A DNA stretch of 64,000 bases from Paenibacillus sp. oral taxon 786 str. D14 (GTDB lineage Bacteria > Bacillota > Bacilli > Paenibacillales > Paenibacillaceae): contig NZ_GG695970.1 of the NCBI RefSeq assembly GCF_000159955.1, positions 318,856-382,855 on the forward strand, in the 5' to 3' direction. Numbering within the stretch: the stretch's first letter is position 1; each line of letters begins with the position of its first letter. Positions 18,263-28,218 of this stretch are shown here, in pieces. The notes beneath the pieces are model-generated. The model searched no databases. It was given only the letters and a program-made list of their open reading frames with translations, and had not been told where the DNA came from. The position numbers were made by a program, and so were the translations under genes.

Positions 18263-21200
18263 ATGACCGAGACGCAAGACAAGAGAAACCGGCTGGAGCT
18301 GTTAATGAAGCAGGCGGATGTGCCCGCTTCGCTGATCGATCCGTATTTTCTTGACGGGCATATCGAAAAAGTAGAGGTCAGCCGCAGCAATCGGGAATGG
18401 AGAATCACCATTCAGAAGGACACGCTGGTGCCGGCTCAAGCCTACCGCACCTTTTGCCTGCGGGTCAGAGAACGGATGGAGCATATCGCCACCATTTCCT
18501 TTGAGTTTCATTACGGCGGCGGGTTGACCGCCAAAGACATCGTTGAAGAGTATTGGCCGCTCTTTCTCGAATGGGTGAAACGCCAGATTCCGTCGGTCAA
18601 CGGCTGGATGGCAAGAGCCGGGCTGGATATCGACGGCGATATGGTCACTGTGACGTTTGGCGACGCCATGGCGCTGGAATTGGCGCGCAAGAAACAGATC
18701 GACAAAGCCATCACCGTTTATTACGAGACGTATTTTGCCCTGCCGTTAAGAATCAAGCTACAAACTGGGGAGTCGAACGTCGAAGCGTTTGAAGAGTTCC
18801 AGCAGCGGATCGTAGAGGAAGAACGCGAAGTCATTCAACAGATGATGGAGAGCATGACTGTGGAAGCTCCTTCGGAAGAAGAGGATGGCGAAGTGATCAA
18901 GCTGCAGCTTGGGAACGACATCAAGGAGCCGCCGGTACCGATTCAGCAAATCCAGGACGAAGAGAAGAAGATTACGATTCAAGGGACGATTTTTGGACTG
19001 GACCGCAAGGAGCTGCGAAACGGCAACACGTTGTTTACGTTTTTCCTGACCGATTTCTCCGATTCCCTGCAGCTGAAATTGTTCGCCAAAAATAAAGAAG
19101 ATCTGAAGATCATGGGGCAACTCGCCAACGGGAAGTGGATTAAGGCGCGAGGCAAAGTGGAGATGGACCGCTTTATGCCGGTACCCGAGCTGGTGATGAT
19201 TCCATCGGATCTATGTGAGGTGCCTGCACCTCCGGGACGGATGGATAACGCGTCGGAGAAGCGGGTTGAGTTCCATCTGCACACAACCATGAGTACGATG
19301 GACGCCGTCACGCCGATTGGCGATTATGTGAAGATGGCGGCAAAGTGGGGACATAAAGCGATCGCCGTTACGGACCACGGCGGCGTGCAAAGCTTCCCGG
19401 ACGCAGCGAAGGCTGCGAAGAAGCATGGCATCAAGATGATTTACGGCGTAGAAGCCAATGTCGTGAACGATGATGTTGCTGTCGTGCTGAACCCGAGAGG
19501 GGACGAGTTGAAGACGGCGACCTACGTTGTTTTTGACATCGAGACCACCGGCTTGTCGGTAACGCAGAACAAAATTATTGAAATTGCGGCCGTGAAGATG
19601 CGGGAAGGCAAAGAGATCGACCGGTATGCGACCTTTGTGAATCCGCATGAACGGATCCCGTACCATATTCAACAGTTGACCAATATCAACGATGACATGG
19701 TGAAGGATGCGCCTGATGTGGAGCCGGTGCTGAAACGGTTCGTGGAGTTCGCCGAGGATGCGATTTTGGTGGCCCATAACGCCCGGTTTGACTATGACTT
19801 TGTTAATGCTAAGCTCAAGGAGCTGGGTCTGCCAATCATGGAAAACCCGGTGCTTGATACACTGGAGCTGGCCCGGATGCTGTTCCCGACGATGAAAAAT
19901 CACAGACTGAACACTCTGGCTGCCAAGTACAAGGTTTCGCTGGAGAACCACCACCGGGCGATCGATGATACCGTGGCGCTGGGTGAGATCTTAAACGGTC
20001 TGCTGGATGATGCGGTCAAGATTGAAGGATACAAGACGCTTGACCGTTTGAACGATAAGGTCGGGAAAGACTTGTCCAATGCCCGTCCGTTCCATTGCGG
20101 CATTTATGCACTGAATCCGGTCGGCAAGAAAAACCTGTTTAAGCTCATCTCGTTGTCGCATACGGAATATTTCAAGCGGGTGCCTTGTATTCCCAAATCC
20201 AAGCTGGTGGAGCTGCGGGAAGGTCTGCTGATTCTCTCCGGCTGCGAGAAGGGCGAATTCTTCGAGACCGTATTGAACAAATCGGTGGAGGAAGCCGAAG
20301 CGGTTGCAGAATTTTACGATGTGCTCGAAATTCAGCCGCTGACGATGTATATGCATCTCGTAGAAAAAGGGCTCGTCGGCAGCACGGAAGAACTGCAAAC
20401 TGCGATTCGCAAAATCGTAGAGATCGGGATGAAGCTGGACAAGCCGGTTGTTGCCACCGGGAATGTGCACTACTTAGATCCGAAAGACAAGCTGTTCCGT
20501 GACATTACGATCCACGGGATCACCGGGTTCAGCCCGTTGAAGGAAGTCCGCAAGCCGGATGCGCATTTCCGGACAACGGAGGAGATGCTGGAGGAATTCG
20601 CGTTCCTGGGCCAGGAGAAAGCTTGGGAAGTGGTGGTTACCAATACTTCGGCGTTGGCGGATAGATTCGAGGAAATTGAATTGTTCCCGGACAAGCTGTT
20701 TACTCCGATCATTGAAGGAGCCGACGAGGAAATCCGTCAGAAGTGCTACGATACCGCCAAATCGATTTACGGCGAAGAATTGCCTGAAGTAATTGTTAAG
20801 CGGTTGGAGAAAGAGCTGGAGCCGATTATCAAATACGGGTTCTCGGCCAACTATCTGATTTCCGAGCGGCTGGTGAAGAAGTCGAACCAAGACGGGTATC
20901 TCGTGGGTTCCCGGGGTTCGGTCGGTTCGTCGGTGGTCGCGCTGTTCCTCGGGATTTCCGAGGTGAATCCGCTGCCGGCTCATTATATCTGTCAAAATCC
21001 CGAATGCAAATATAGCGAATGGTTCCTGGACGGCAGCGTGCCCAGCGGCTTCGACCTTCCCGACAAAAGCTGCCCGAAATGCGGCGGCAAGCTGAAGGGC
21101 GAAGGCCAGGACATTCCGTTCGAGACATTCCTGGGCTTTAAAGGCGACAAGGTCCCCGATATTGACCTTAACTTCTCCGGTGAATATCAACCGGTCGCCC

Positions 21201-22579
21201 ATAACTACACCAAGGTCCTGTTCGGTGAAAAGAACGTATTCCGTGCAGGAACCATCGGTACGGTTGCGGAGAAAACCGCGTTTGGCTTTGCCAAGAAATA
21301 CGAAGAAGAGCATAACAAGCATTGGCGCGGGGCGGAGCTGAACCGTCTGGCGGCGGGATGTACCGGCGTCAAGCGCAGTACCGGGCAGCATCCCGGCGGG
21401 ATCGTCGTCGTACCGGATTACATTGATGTGGAAGATATCACTCCCGTACAGTACCCGGCCGATGATACCGAATCCGAATGGAAAACAACCCATTTCGATT
21501 ACCACGCCTTCGACGCGAACCTGCTCAAGCTGGATATTCTGGGGCACGATGATCCGACGATGATGCGGATGCTGCAGGATTTGACCGGGGTCGATCCAAC
21601 GACGATCCCCATGAATGACCCGAAAGTGATGAGCATGTTCAACTCAACGGATGCCCTCGGGGTTACACCGGAACAGATCCGTACCCCGGTTGCCACTTAT
21701 GGGATCCCGGAGATGGGGACGAAGTTTGTTCGCCAGATGCTGGTGGAATCGCAGCCGTCTTCCTTTGCTGACTTACTGCAAATCTCCGGGCTGTCACACG
21801 GAACCGGCGTATGGCTGGGGAATGCTCAGGAATTGATCAAAAACGGAACCTGTAACATCAAAACCGTAATCGGGTGTCGTGACGATATCATGTTGTACCT
21901 GATTTATAAAGCGGGGATGGATGCCGGCTTGGCCTTTAAAATTACGGAGAGCGTCCGTAAAGGGAAAGGGTTGACGCCGGAATGGATCGAGGAAATGAAA
22001 AAGTGTAAAGTACCGCAATGGTACATCGATTCCTGCTTGAAGATCCAGTACATGTTCCCGAAGGCGCACGCCGCTGCCTACGTTATCTCCGCGGTGCGGA
22101 CCGCATATTTCAAGCTGTATTATCCGATCGAATATTATGCGACGTATTTCTCGGTCCGCGGTGAGGACTTTGATATCGAGCTGTACTGCCAAGGGTATGA
22201 GGCGATCTACCGCAAAATTGAAGAGATCGAGCAGAAGGGCTTCCAGGCGCTGCCGAAGGAGAAGAACATGCTGCCGATCTTGGAAATGGCGCTGGAAATG
22301 ACGGCCCGTGGCTTCCATTTCAAGCCGATCGACCTGTATCGCTCCGACGCTACGAAGTTTATCGTCGACGGCGATTCGCTGATTCCGCCGTTCTCGGCCC
22401 TTGCCGGGATTGGGGAGAACGCGGCCAAGAATATCGCTGCAGCGAAAGAGCAAGGCGAATTTCTGTCGATCGAGGACTTCCAGCAGAAATCCAAAGCGAG
22501 CAAAACGATCATGGAGCTCCTAGGTTCCATGGGCTGCTTCCGCGGCCTGCCGGAAAGCAATCAATTGTCCTTATTTTAA
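18263..22579 (+). CDS. polC: DNA polymerase III alpha subunit, PolC type
   Basis: Replicative DNA polymerase of low-GC Gram-positives, with its own 3'-5' exonuclease. 1438 aa, close to B. subtilis PolC. Order: N-terminal region, OB domain (ITIQGTIFGLDRKELRNGN, about 248), PHP domain split around the exonuclease (EFHLHTTMSTMDAVT; exonuclease FDIETTGLS, HNARFDYDF, HRAIDDT), a four-Cys zinc motif (CQNPEC...CPKCGG), palm motif DIDLNFSGEYQ, and a C-terminal beta-clamp peptide QLSLF. ATG 18263 follows GGGGAGAGG. The frame is open to 18218. Confidence 0.98.
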   Translation: MTETQDKRNRLELLMKQADVPASLIDPYFLDGHIEKVEVSRSNREWRITIQKDTLVPAQAYRTFCLRVRERMEHIATISFEFHYGGGLTAKDIVEEYWPLFLEWVKRQIPSVNGWMARAGLDIDGDMVTVTFGDAMALELARKKQIDKAITVYYETYFALPLRIKLQTGESNVEAFEEFQQRIVEEEREVIQQMMESMTVEAPSEEEDGEVIKLQLGNDIKEPPVPIQQIQDEEKKITIQGTIFGLDRKELRNGNTLFTFFLTDFSDSLQLKLFAKNKEDLKIMGQLANGKWIKARGKVEMDRFMPVPELVMIPSDLCEVPAPPGRMDNASEKRVEFHLHTTMSTMDAVTPIGDYVKMAAKWGHKAIAVTDHGGVQSFPDAAKAAKKHGIKMIYGVEANVVNDDVAVVLNPRGDELKTATYVVFDIETTGLSVTQNKIIEIAAVKMREGKEIDRYATFVNPHERIPYHIQQLTNINDDMVKDAPDVEPVLKRFVEFAEDAILVAHNARFDYDFVNAKLKELGLPIMENPVLDTLELARMLFPTMKNHRLNTLAAKYKVSLENHHRAIDDTVALGEILNGLLDDAVKIEGYKTLDRLNDKVGKDLSNARPFHCGIYALNPVGKKNLFKLISLSHTEYFKRVPCIPKSKLVELREGLLILSGCEKGEFFETVLNKSVEEAEAVAEFYDVLEIQPLTMYMHLVEKGLVGSTEELQTAIRKIVEIGMKLDKPVVATGNVHYLDPKDKLFRDITIHGITGFSPLKEVRKPDAHFRTTEEMLEEFAFLGQEKAWEVVVTNTSALADRFEEIELFPDKLFTPIIEGADEEIRQKCYDTAKSIYGEELPEVIVKRLEKELEPIIKYGFSANYLISERLVKKSNQDGYLVGSRGSVGSSVVALFLGISEVNPLPAHYICQNPECKYSEWFLDGSVPSGFDLPDKSCPKCGGKLKGEGQDIPFETFLGFKGDKVPDIDLNFSGEYQPVAHNYTKVLFGEKNVFRAGTIGTVAEKTAFGFAKKYEEEHNKHWRGAELNRLAAGCTGVKRSTGQHPGGIVVVPDYIDVEDITPVQYPADDTESEWKTTHFDYHAFDANLLKLDILGHDDPTMMRMLQDLTGVDPTTIPMNDPKVMSMFNSTDALGVTPEQIRTPVATYGIPEMGTKFVRQMLVESQPSSFADLLQISGLSHGTGVWLGNAQELIKNGTCNIKTVIGCRDDIMLYLIYKAGMDAGLAFKITESVRKGKGLTPEWIEEMKKCKVPQWYIDSCLKIQYMFPKAHAAAYVISAVRTAYFKLYYPIEYYATYFSVRGEDFDIELYCQGYEAIYRKIEEIEQKGFQALPKEKNMLPILEMALEMTARGFHFKPIDLYRSDATKFIVDGDSLIPPFSALAGIGENAAKNIAAAKEQGEFLSIEDFQQKSKASKTIMELLGSMGCFRGLPESNQLSLF

Positions 22580-22583
22580 TCTA

Positions 22584-22799
22584 GCTTCGTGATCCGAAGA
22601 TGGCTTTTTAAACTACTGGTTTATTGAAGGTTTAAAAAGACAGGTTTGGAGCACCAAGAAGGTTGGACGAAGTCAGGACTGAGTAGCGGAGCGTACAAAG
22701 AGGTACGTGAGCAACGGAGGGCCGGGCTGAGTTCAAGATTCGACGTCGAATAAACTTCTCGTATTCGCTTCGTGATCCGAAGATGGCTTTTTAAACTAC
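22584..22799 (-). repeat. A-B-A repeat element, copy 2 (reverse orientation)
   Basis: A perfect 33-bp direct repeat, starting GCTTCGTGATCCGAAGATGG, lies at 22584-22616 and 22767-22799. Between them is a segment whose reverse complement matches the B segment of copy 1 (for example CCGTTGCTCACGTACC and CCAACCTTCTTGGTGCT). Its own complementary ends are GTTTAAAAAG (22630-22639) and CTTTTTAAAC (22787-22796). Confidence 0.88.
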
Positions 22800-22822
22800 C
22801 TTTAGGAGTAAAGGTGTTTTAC

Positions 22823-22851
22823 TTGTCACTTGGTATGTACTATGTTATAAT
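22823..22851 (+). promoter_or_regulatory. Strong sigma-A promoter for the rimP-nusA-infB operon
   Basis: TTGTCA (22823-22828), 17-nt spacer, perfect TATAAT (22846-22851). Transcripts would begin about 95 nt upstream of rimP. Confidence 0.85.
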
Positions 22852-22883
22852 TTTTTTGGCAATCATGAAGATAGAACCGTTGT

Positions 22884-22911
22884 TTAAAGAGTGGGGAAAC
22901 CCACTCTTTAA
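22884..22911 (+). promoter_or_regulatory. Perfect GAAA-capped hairpin in the rimP leader
   Basis: TTAAAGAGTGGG / CCCACTCTTTAA, a perfect 12-bp stem with a GAAA tetraloop, in the 5' leader. Only short T runs follow, so termination would be weak. It may be a stability or attenuation element for the nusA operon. Confidence 0.6.
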
Positions 22912-22952
22912 TCTTTGGTATATAGGATTGAATTATTGGAGGTAATGTACGC

Positions 22953-23414
22953 TTGAGCACACCAAAGATCAAAGCGACCGTCGAGCAAATGGTCACGCCT
23001 TATTTGGAGGAGAACGGCTTTGAACTGGTTGACGTGGAATACGTCAAGGAGGGCAGCAACTGGTTCCTCCGCGTATTTGTCGACAAAGAAGGTGGCATCG
23101 ACATCGATGACTGCGGCCGGATCAGCGAATACCTTAGCGAGAAGCTCGACGAGAATGATCCGATTCCGTCGGCTTATTTTCTGGAAGTGTCTTCGCCGGG
23201 AGCGGAACGCCCCTTGAAGAAAGCCGAGGATGTCTCCAAGGCGGTCGGCAAAGACGTTTTTGTGACTACATACGAACCGGTAGACGGCCTGAAAGAATTT
23301 GAAGGCCGGCTTCTTTCCTTCGATGGGGACGAATTAGTTGTCGAAGTCGGGAAGAAGCGTCACGCCATTCCATATAACAAAGTTGCCAGCGCAAGATTGG
23401 CCATTATTTTCTAG
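22953..23414 (+). CDS. rimP: Ribosome maturation factor RimP
   Basis: Needed for 30S subunit assembly. 153 aa with the RimP N-terminal alpha/beta fold ([38 protein letters not shown]) and a C-terminal SH3-like barrel. The TTG start at 22953 follows TTGGAGG. First gene of the conserved rimP-nusA-ylxR-ylxQ-infB-rbfA cluster. Confidence 0.96.
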   Translation: MSTPKIKATVEQMVTPYLEENGFELVDVEYVKEGSNWFLRVFVDKEGGIDIDDCGRISEYLSEKLDENDPIPSAYFLEVSSPGAERPLKKAEDVSKAVGKDVFVTTYEPVDGLKEFEGRLLSFDGDELVVEVGKKRHAIPYNKVASARLAIIF

Positions 23415-23455
23415 TGTGACCTGCGGGGAATTATGAAAGGGGGAAATCGAGGCAA

Positions 23456-24553
23456 ATGAGCATGGATTTTATCGAAGCCTTGAACGAATTGGAAAGGGAA
23501 AAAGGAATCAGCAAGGACATCTTGTTCGAAGCGATCGAAGCCGCGCTGATCTCCAGCTACAAACGTAACTTTAATACGGCGCAAAACGTGCGTGTGGATA
23601 TGAACCGCCATACCGGCGAAATCAAAGTTTATGCGCGCAAGCTTGTCGTAGAAGAAGTCCTTGATCCGCGGACGGAAATTTCACTGCAGGCAGCCCGTGA
23701 GATTAATCCAAACTATCATCTGGACGACATTACTGAAATTGAGGTGACTCCTCGGGACTTCGGCCGGATCGCGGCACAAACGGCGAAGCAAGTCGTGACG
23801 CAGCGCATTCGCGAGGCCGAGCGCGGACTAATCTATAATGCGTTCGTGGAGAAGGAAGAGGACATCGTAACCGGGATCGTACAACGTCAGGACTTACGTA
23901 ACATCTACGTTGATCTTGGCAAGGTGGAAGCCCATTTGCCGCTGAACGAATTGATGCCAAACGAGAAGTTCAAGCACGGCGACCGGATTAAGGCGTATAT
24001 TACGAAAGTGGAAAATACGACGAAGGGACCGCAAATTTTGTTGTCCCGTACGCATCCGGGCTTGCTGAAGCGCTTGTTCGAGCTGGAGGTTCCGGAAATT
24101 TTCGACGGAGTCGTGGAGATTCGTTCCGTAGCCCGCGAAGCCGGCTTCCGCTCCAAAATCGCCGTATACTCCCGCAACAGCGAAGTGGATCCTGTTGGCT
24201 CCTGCGTTGGCCCGAAGGGCACGCGTGTGCAAACGATTGTTAACGAGCTGCGCGGAGAGAAAATTGACATCGTTCGTTATTCGGAAAATGTTGAGGAATA
24301 TGTAGCCAATGCGCTGAGCCCGTCCAAAGTGCTCGAGGTGCAGGTGTTTGAAGCGGAGAAGATGGCCCGCGTCATCGTGCCGGATTACCAGTTGTCCCTG
24401 GCGATTGGCATTAAAGGACAGAACGCGCGTCTCGCCGCCAAATTGACCGGTTGGAAAATCGACATCAAGAGCGAAACCCAAGCGGAAGAGGAATTCGGCA
24501 GAGAAAAAACCGATCAAGGCGAAATGCCTCAGGATTCCATCTCCGTGGATTAA
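23456..24553 (+). CDS. nusA: Transcription termination/antitermination factor NusA
   Basis: Binds RNA polymerase and modulates pausing and termination. 365 aa: N-terminal RNAP-binding domain (to about 125), S1 domain (about 135-200, [20 protein letters not shown]), and two KH domains ([40 protein letters not shown]). It lacks the C-terminal acidic repeats of the E. coli protein, as is normal in Firmicutes. ATG 23456 follows AAAGGGGGAA. Confidence 0.97.
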   Translation: MSMDFIEALNELEREKGISKDILFEAIEAALISSYKRNFNTAQNVRVDMNRHTGEIKVYARKLVVEEVLDPRTEISLQAAREINPNYHLDDITEIEVTPRDFGRIAAQTAKQVVTQRIREAERGLIYNAFVEKEEDIVTGIVQRQDLRNIYVDLGKVEAHLPLNELMPNEKFKHGDRIKAYITKVENTTKGPQILLSRTHPGLLKRLFELEVPEIFDGVVEIRSVAREAGFRSKIAVYSRNSEVDPVGSCVGPKGTRVQTIVNELRGEKIDIVRYSENVEEYVANALSPSKVLEVQVFEAEKMARVIVPDYQLSLAIGIKGQNARLAAKLTGWKIDIKSETQAEEEFGREKTDQGEMPQDSISVD

Positions 24554-24568
24554 CGGGAGGTGGCAAGG

Positions 24569-24883
24569 ATGAAGCAAAGAAAAGTACCGCTGCGCAAATG
24601 CGTAGCTTGCCAGGAAATGATGCCCAAGAAGACGCTGATCCGGATTGTGCGTTCCCCGGAGGGCGAGGTATCGATCGACTTAACGGGCAAAAAGTCGGGC
24701 CGCGGCGCTTATCTCTGCGGCAAGACGGAATGCTTTAAGCTCGCTCATAAATCGCGTGCTCTTGATCGGGCGCTCAAAGCTCCGGTTGGTAACGAGGTTT
24801 ATGAACAGCTCGCTCGCGATTTCTTGGCCGTCGAGGATGAATTCCTTGCTGCTCAGGCTCGAGATGAGGATGAAGATGAGTAA
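24569..24883 (+). CDS. ylxR: YlxR-family nucleic-acid-binding protein
   Basis: 104-aa basic protein of the YlxR (DUF448) family, with the signature LRKCVACQEMMPKKTLIRIV and GRGAYLC. An acidic tail (ARDEDEDE) is added at the C-terminus. The family is linked to RNA binding and transcription control in other bacteria. ATG 24569 lies 8 bp after GGGAGG; the in-frame GTG 24560 overlaps that site. Its 3' end overlaps ylxQ. Confidence 0.92.
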   Translation: MKQRKVPLRKCVACQEMMPKKTLIRIVRSPEGEVSIDLTGKKSGRGAYLCGKTECFKLAHKSRALDRALKAPVGNEVYEQLARDFLAVEDEFLAAQARDEDEDE

Positions 24884-25205
24884 GGCCCAGCCGTTGTCCG
24901 GTCTTGGTCTCGCCATGCGAGCCGGTAAACTGGTGACAGGGGACGAACTCGTCCTGAAGTCGATTCGTTCAAGAGAAGCCAAGCTCGTCATCGTTGCGGG
25001 GGATGCTTCCGCCAATACACAGAAGAAATTCCGGGACAAATGCGGGACCTACAACATTCCGCTGATCATCGGATTTGACCGTGAAGCGCTCGGGAGAAGT
25101 GTTGGCAAACCGGAACGGGTTGTTCTGGCGATCACCGATCCAGGGTTTACCGAGATGATCCGCAAAGCGATCTTGAAAACATCGGAGGTGGAGTATATTG
25201 AGTAA
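24870..25205 (+). CDS. ylxQ: YlxQ, L7Ae-family RNA-binding protein
   Basis: About 111-aa member of the L7Ae/L30e fold, which binds kink-turn RNA. Visible motifs are [20 protein letters not shown] and [16 protein letters not shown]. In-frame ATGs at 24864, 24870 and 24876 make the start uncertain by a few residues; all overlap the ylxR 3' end. Its 3' end overlaps infB by 8 bp. Ribosome-associated role inferred from the family. Confidence 0.88.
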   Translation: MKMSKAQPLSGLGLAMRAGKLVTGDELVLKSIRSREAKLVIVAGDASANTQKKFRDKCGTYNIPLIIGFDREALGRSVGKPERVVLAITDPGFTEMIRKAILKTSEVEYIE

Positions 25206-27765
25206 ACAAGAAAAACAAGATAAGCTCAGGGTGTACGAATACGCTAAATCGCTCAACATGAGCAGCAAAGAAATTATCACGATTCTTAAGCGTCTGAATA
25301 TCCCGGTCAACAATCACATGAGCGTCATGGAGAACGATGCAGTAGCCCGTGTGGAACAGTTTTTCAAGGATATTAAAAGCAACGCGGCGGCGAAACGAGA
25401 AAGCTCGGGACGCAACGATTCCTCTGCCAAATCGCCGGCATCGGCTTCCGCAGGAGGGAGCCAAACACCGAAAGCTACATCCGGAGAATCTTCCGGTCAT
25501 CGCGGAGATCAGGGACGCGGCGCAAACGCACCCGTAAAAAACCAAAATCAACAGGAAAAGCAGGTAAGCATGAATAATAAACCAAAAACAAACCAAACCA
25601 ATGCAGGTGGCAGTACGGCAGTTCAAGAAAGATCCAGCCGTCCGAACGGCGGCAATCATCAAAACTCACGACCGCAAGGCCAAGGCGGAGGAAATTCCTC
25701 CAGTGCAAACCGGAACCCGCAAGGGAACCGGGGAGCCGGTCAAGGCGGCCAGCGGAATGATAGCGGTCAGCGCCCAGCTCAAGGCCAAAATAGCGGCGGA
25801 AACCGCAGCTTTGCGCCAAGCAACAATTTTGGCGGCGGAAACGGCGGCGGCAAAGGTCAAGGGCAAAGAAAAGGAAATAATAACGGCGGCAAAAACCAAA
25901 GAGGTTACGATGATAACCGCAACGGCGCCAATTTCAAAAATAATCGCGGCGGCAAAGGCGGGCGCGGCAAAGGTGCTCCGCAGCAGCCTCCACGCGAGAA
26001 GATCGACAATACGCCGAAGAAAATTATCGTCCGCGGCACGATGACGGTTGGCGAAACCGCCAAATTGCTGCATAAGGACGCTTCCGAAGTGATCAAAAAG
26101 CTGATGCTGCTCGGCGTCTTGGCAACCATTAACCAAGAGCTTGACCTTGACACGATCCAGCTGCTGGCAAGTGACTACGGCGTTGAGGTTGAATTGAAAA
26201 TTCCGGTGGAAGAAGACCGTTTCGAAACGATCGAAGAGGTTGACGATGAGGCAGATCTGAAAGAACGTCCACCAGTCGTTACGATCATGGGTCACGTTGA
26301 CCACGGGAAAACGACGCTGCTGGACGCCATTCGTTCCACCAACGTCACCGGCGGCGAAGCCGGCGGGATCACGCAGCATATCGGGGCATACCAAGTCGAA
26401 ATCAACGGCAAGAAGATCACGTTCCTGGATACGCCAGGCCACGAAGCGTTTACAGCGATGCGTGCCCGCGGTGCCCAGTTAACGGATATTACGATTATCG
26501 TCGTTGCTGCGGATGACGGCGTGATGCCGCAGACGGTCGAAGCGGTGAACCATGCCAAAGCAGCAGGCTTGCCAATTATCGTTGCTGTGAACAAGATCGA
26601 CAAACCGGAGGCAAATCCGGATCGAGTGAAGCAAGAATTGACGGAGTATGAGCTTGTGCCGGAAGAATGGGGCGGCGACACGATTTTCGTCAACGTCTCT
26701 GCGAAGCAAAAAATCGGCTTGGAAAACCTGCTCGAAATGATTCTGCTGGTAGCCGAAGTGAACGAGTACAAAGCCAACCCGGATAAACGCGCTCGCGGTG
26801 CGGTCATCGAAGCCGAGCTCGATAAAACCCGCGGTCCGGTAGCTCGCGTGTTGGTACAGCACGGAACGTTGAAGGTCGGCGACGCCTTCGTTGCAGGGAA
26901 CTGCTTCGGCCGCGTCCGCGCGATGGTTAACGATCGCGGGCGCCGCTTGAAAGAAGCAGGTCCGTCGACGCCGGTGGAAATTACCGGTCTGACGGAGGTA
27001 CCGCAAGCCGGCGATCCGTTTATGGTCTTCGAGGACGAACGCAAAGCGCGGTCGATCGCGGACAAACGGGCTACGATGCAGCGTCAATCCGATTTGGGTG
27101 CCAATACGCGCGTTACACTGGATGATCTGTTCCGCCATATCAAGGAAGGCGAAATCAAGGATCTCAACGTGATCATCAAAGCCGACGTGCAAGGTTCGGT
27201 TGAAGCGCTCAGAGGCGCACTCGAGAAGATCGAAGTCGAAGGCGTTCGCGTCAAGATTATCCACAGCGGGGCCGGTGCGATTACCGAATCCGATGTCATC
27301 TTGGCGGCGGCTTCGAACGCGATTATCATCGGGTTCAACGTCCGTCCGGACAACCAAACGAAAGCGACAGCGGAGCAAGAGAAGGTTGACATCCGCTTGC
27401 ACCGCGTCATTTACAACGCAATCGAAGAGATCGAGCAAGCGATGAAAGGGATGCTTGATCCGGTTTATAAAGAGTCGGTTATCGGTCACGCGGAAGTCCG
27501 TAATACGTTCAAGATCAGCAAGGTCGGAACGATTGCAGGCTGTATGGTGACTTCCGGTAAAATTACCCGTACGGCGGAAGTCCGCTTGATTCGTGACGGA
27601 ATCGTCGTATACGAAGGCAAAATCGATTCGCTCAAACGTTTCAAGGACGACGCGAAGGAAGTTGCTCAAGGTTACGAGTGCGGGATTACCTTGGACAATT
27701 ACAACGACATTAAAGAAGGCGACGTCATTGAAGCGTTCGTCATGGAAACTGTTGAACCGAAGTAA
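25198..27765 (+). CDS. infB: Translation initiation factor IF-2
   Basis: GTPase that places initiator tRNA on the 30S subunit. 855 aa. A first IF2-N module (about 1-55) is followed by a very long Gly/Asn/Gln/Arg low-complexity linker (about 60-270), a second IF2-N module (about 275-345), and the G domain with [20 protein letters not shown] and [11 protein letters not shown]. Domains II-IV complete the protein. The TTG start overlaps ylxQ. An internal in-frame ATG at 25570 behind CAGGTAAGC could give a shorter form. Confidence 0.97.
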   Translation: MSKQEKQDKLRVYEYAKSLNMSSKEIITILKRLNIPVNNHMSVMENDAVARVEQFFKDIKSNAAAKRESSGRNDSSAKSPASASAGGSQTPKATSGESSGHRGDQGRGANAPVKNQNQQEKQVSMNNKPKTNQTNAGGSTAVQERSSRPNGGNHQNSRPQGQGGGNSSSANRNPQGNRGAGQGGQRNDSGQRPAQGQNSGGNRSFAPSNNFGGGNGGGKGQGQRKGNNNGGKNQRGYDDNRNGANFKNNRGGKGGRGKGAPQQPPREKIDNTPKKIIVRGTMTVGETAKLLHKDASEVIKKLMLLGVLATINQELDLDTIQLLASDYGVEVELKIPVEEDRFETIEEVDDEADLKERPPVVTIMGHVDHGKTTLLDAIRSTNVTGGEAGGITQHIGAYQVEINGKKITFLDTPGHEAFTAMRARGAQLTDITIIVVAADDGVMPQTVEAVNHAKAAGLPIIVAVNKIDKPEANPDRVKQELTEYELVPEEWGGDTIFVNVSAKQKIGLENLLEMILLVAEVNEYKANPDKRARGAVIEAELDKTRGPVARVLVQHGTLKVGDAFVAGNCFGRVRAMVNDRGRRLKEAGPSTPVEITGLTEVPQAGDPFMVFEDERKARSIADKRATMQRQSDLGANTRVTLDDLFRHIKEGEIKDLNVIIKADVQGSVEALRGALEKIEVEGVRVKIIHSGAGAITESDVILAAASNAIIIGFNVRPDNQTKATAEQEKVDIRLHRVIYNAIEEIEQAMKGMLDPVYKESVIGHAEVRNTFKISKVGTIAGCMVTSGKITRTAEVRLIRDGIVVYEGKIDSLKRFKDDAKEVAQGYECGITLDNYNDIKEGDVIEAFVMETVEPK

Positions 27766-27779
27766 GGTGGGTGTCTAAA

Positions 27780-28133
27780 ATGGCCAAAAATCGTACCGGC
27801 CGCGTAGGCGAACAGATTAAGAAAGAACTTAGTGTGCTCATCCAGAGTGAACTGAAAGATCCGCGCATCGGTTTTGTCACGGTGACCGGGGTCGATGTGA
27901 CAAATGATTTGTCGCAGGCCAAAGTTTACCTCAGCGTATTTGGCGACGAGGAGCAGAAGAACGAATCTTTAAAAGGGCTGGAGAAAGCGACCGGCTTCCT
28001 GCGCACCGAAATTGGCAAACGAATTCGGCTGCGCCACACGCCGGAGCTGATTTTCAAAATCGACGAATCTATCGCTTACGGCAGCCGGATAGAGAAGCTT
28101 CTCGGCGAAATTACGCAAGAGCACAAAGAATGA
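27780..28133 (+). CDS. rbfA: Ribosome-binding factor A
   Basis: 117-aa KH-fold factor for late 30S maturation, with typical segments [20 protein letters not shown] and [20 protein letters not shown] 27771 is in frame but lies one base after AAGGTGG, while ATG 27780 lies 10 bp away and starts MAKNRTGRV like its relatives. It lies 14 bp after infB. Confidence 0.95.
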   Translation: MAKNRTGRVGEQIKKELSVLIQSELKDPRIGFVTVTGVDVTNDLSQAKVYLSVFGDEEQKNESLKGLEKATGFLRTEIGKRIRLRHTPELIFKIDESIAYGSRIEKLLGEITQEHKE

Positions 28134-28218
28134 AATATGAAAGGGAATCGATAACTCATCTGCCACCCTTGAATGAAGATGAGCGGATGAGTTTTGTAGG
28201 TCCCTAAAGGAGACGGCA

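Larger units (their letters stand above)
22580..22952 (+). other. 373-bp gap: inverted repeat copy, promoter and leader of rimP
   Basis: 22584-22799 is a second, reverse-oriented copy of the A-B-A repeat. A strong sigma-A promoter (22823-22851) and a leader hairpin (22884-22911) then lead to rimP. No coding sequence is seen. Confidence 0.8.

Noticed and set aside
20474..21547. 357-codon minus-strand open frame inside polC
   Set aside because: Lies over intact PolC domains; composition is that of an antisense frame.
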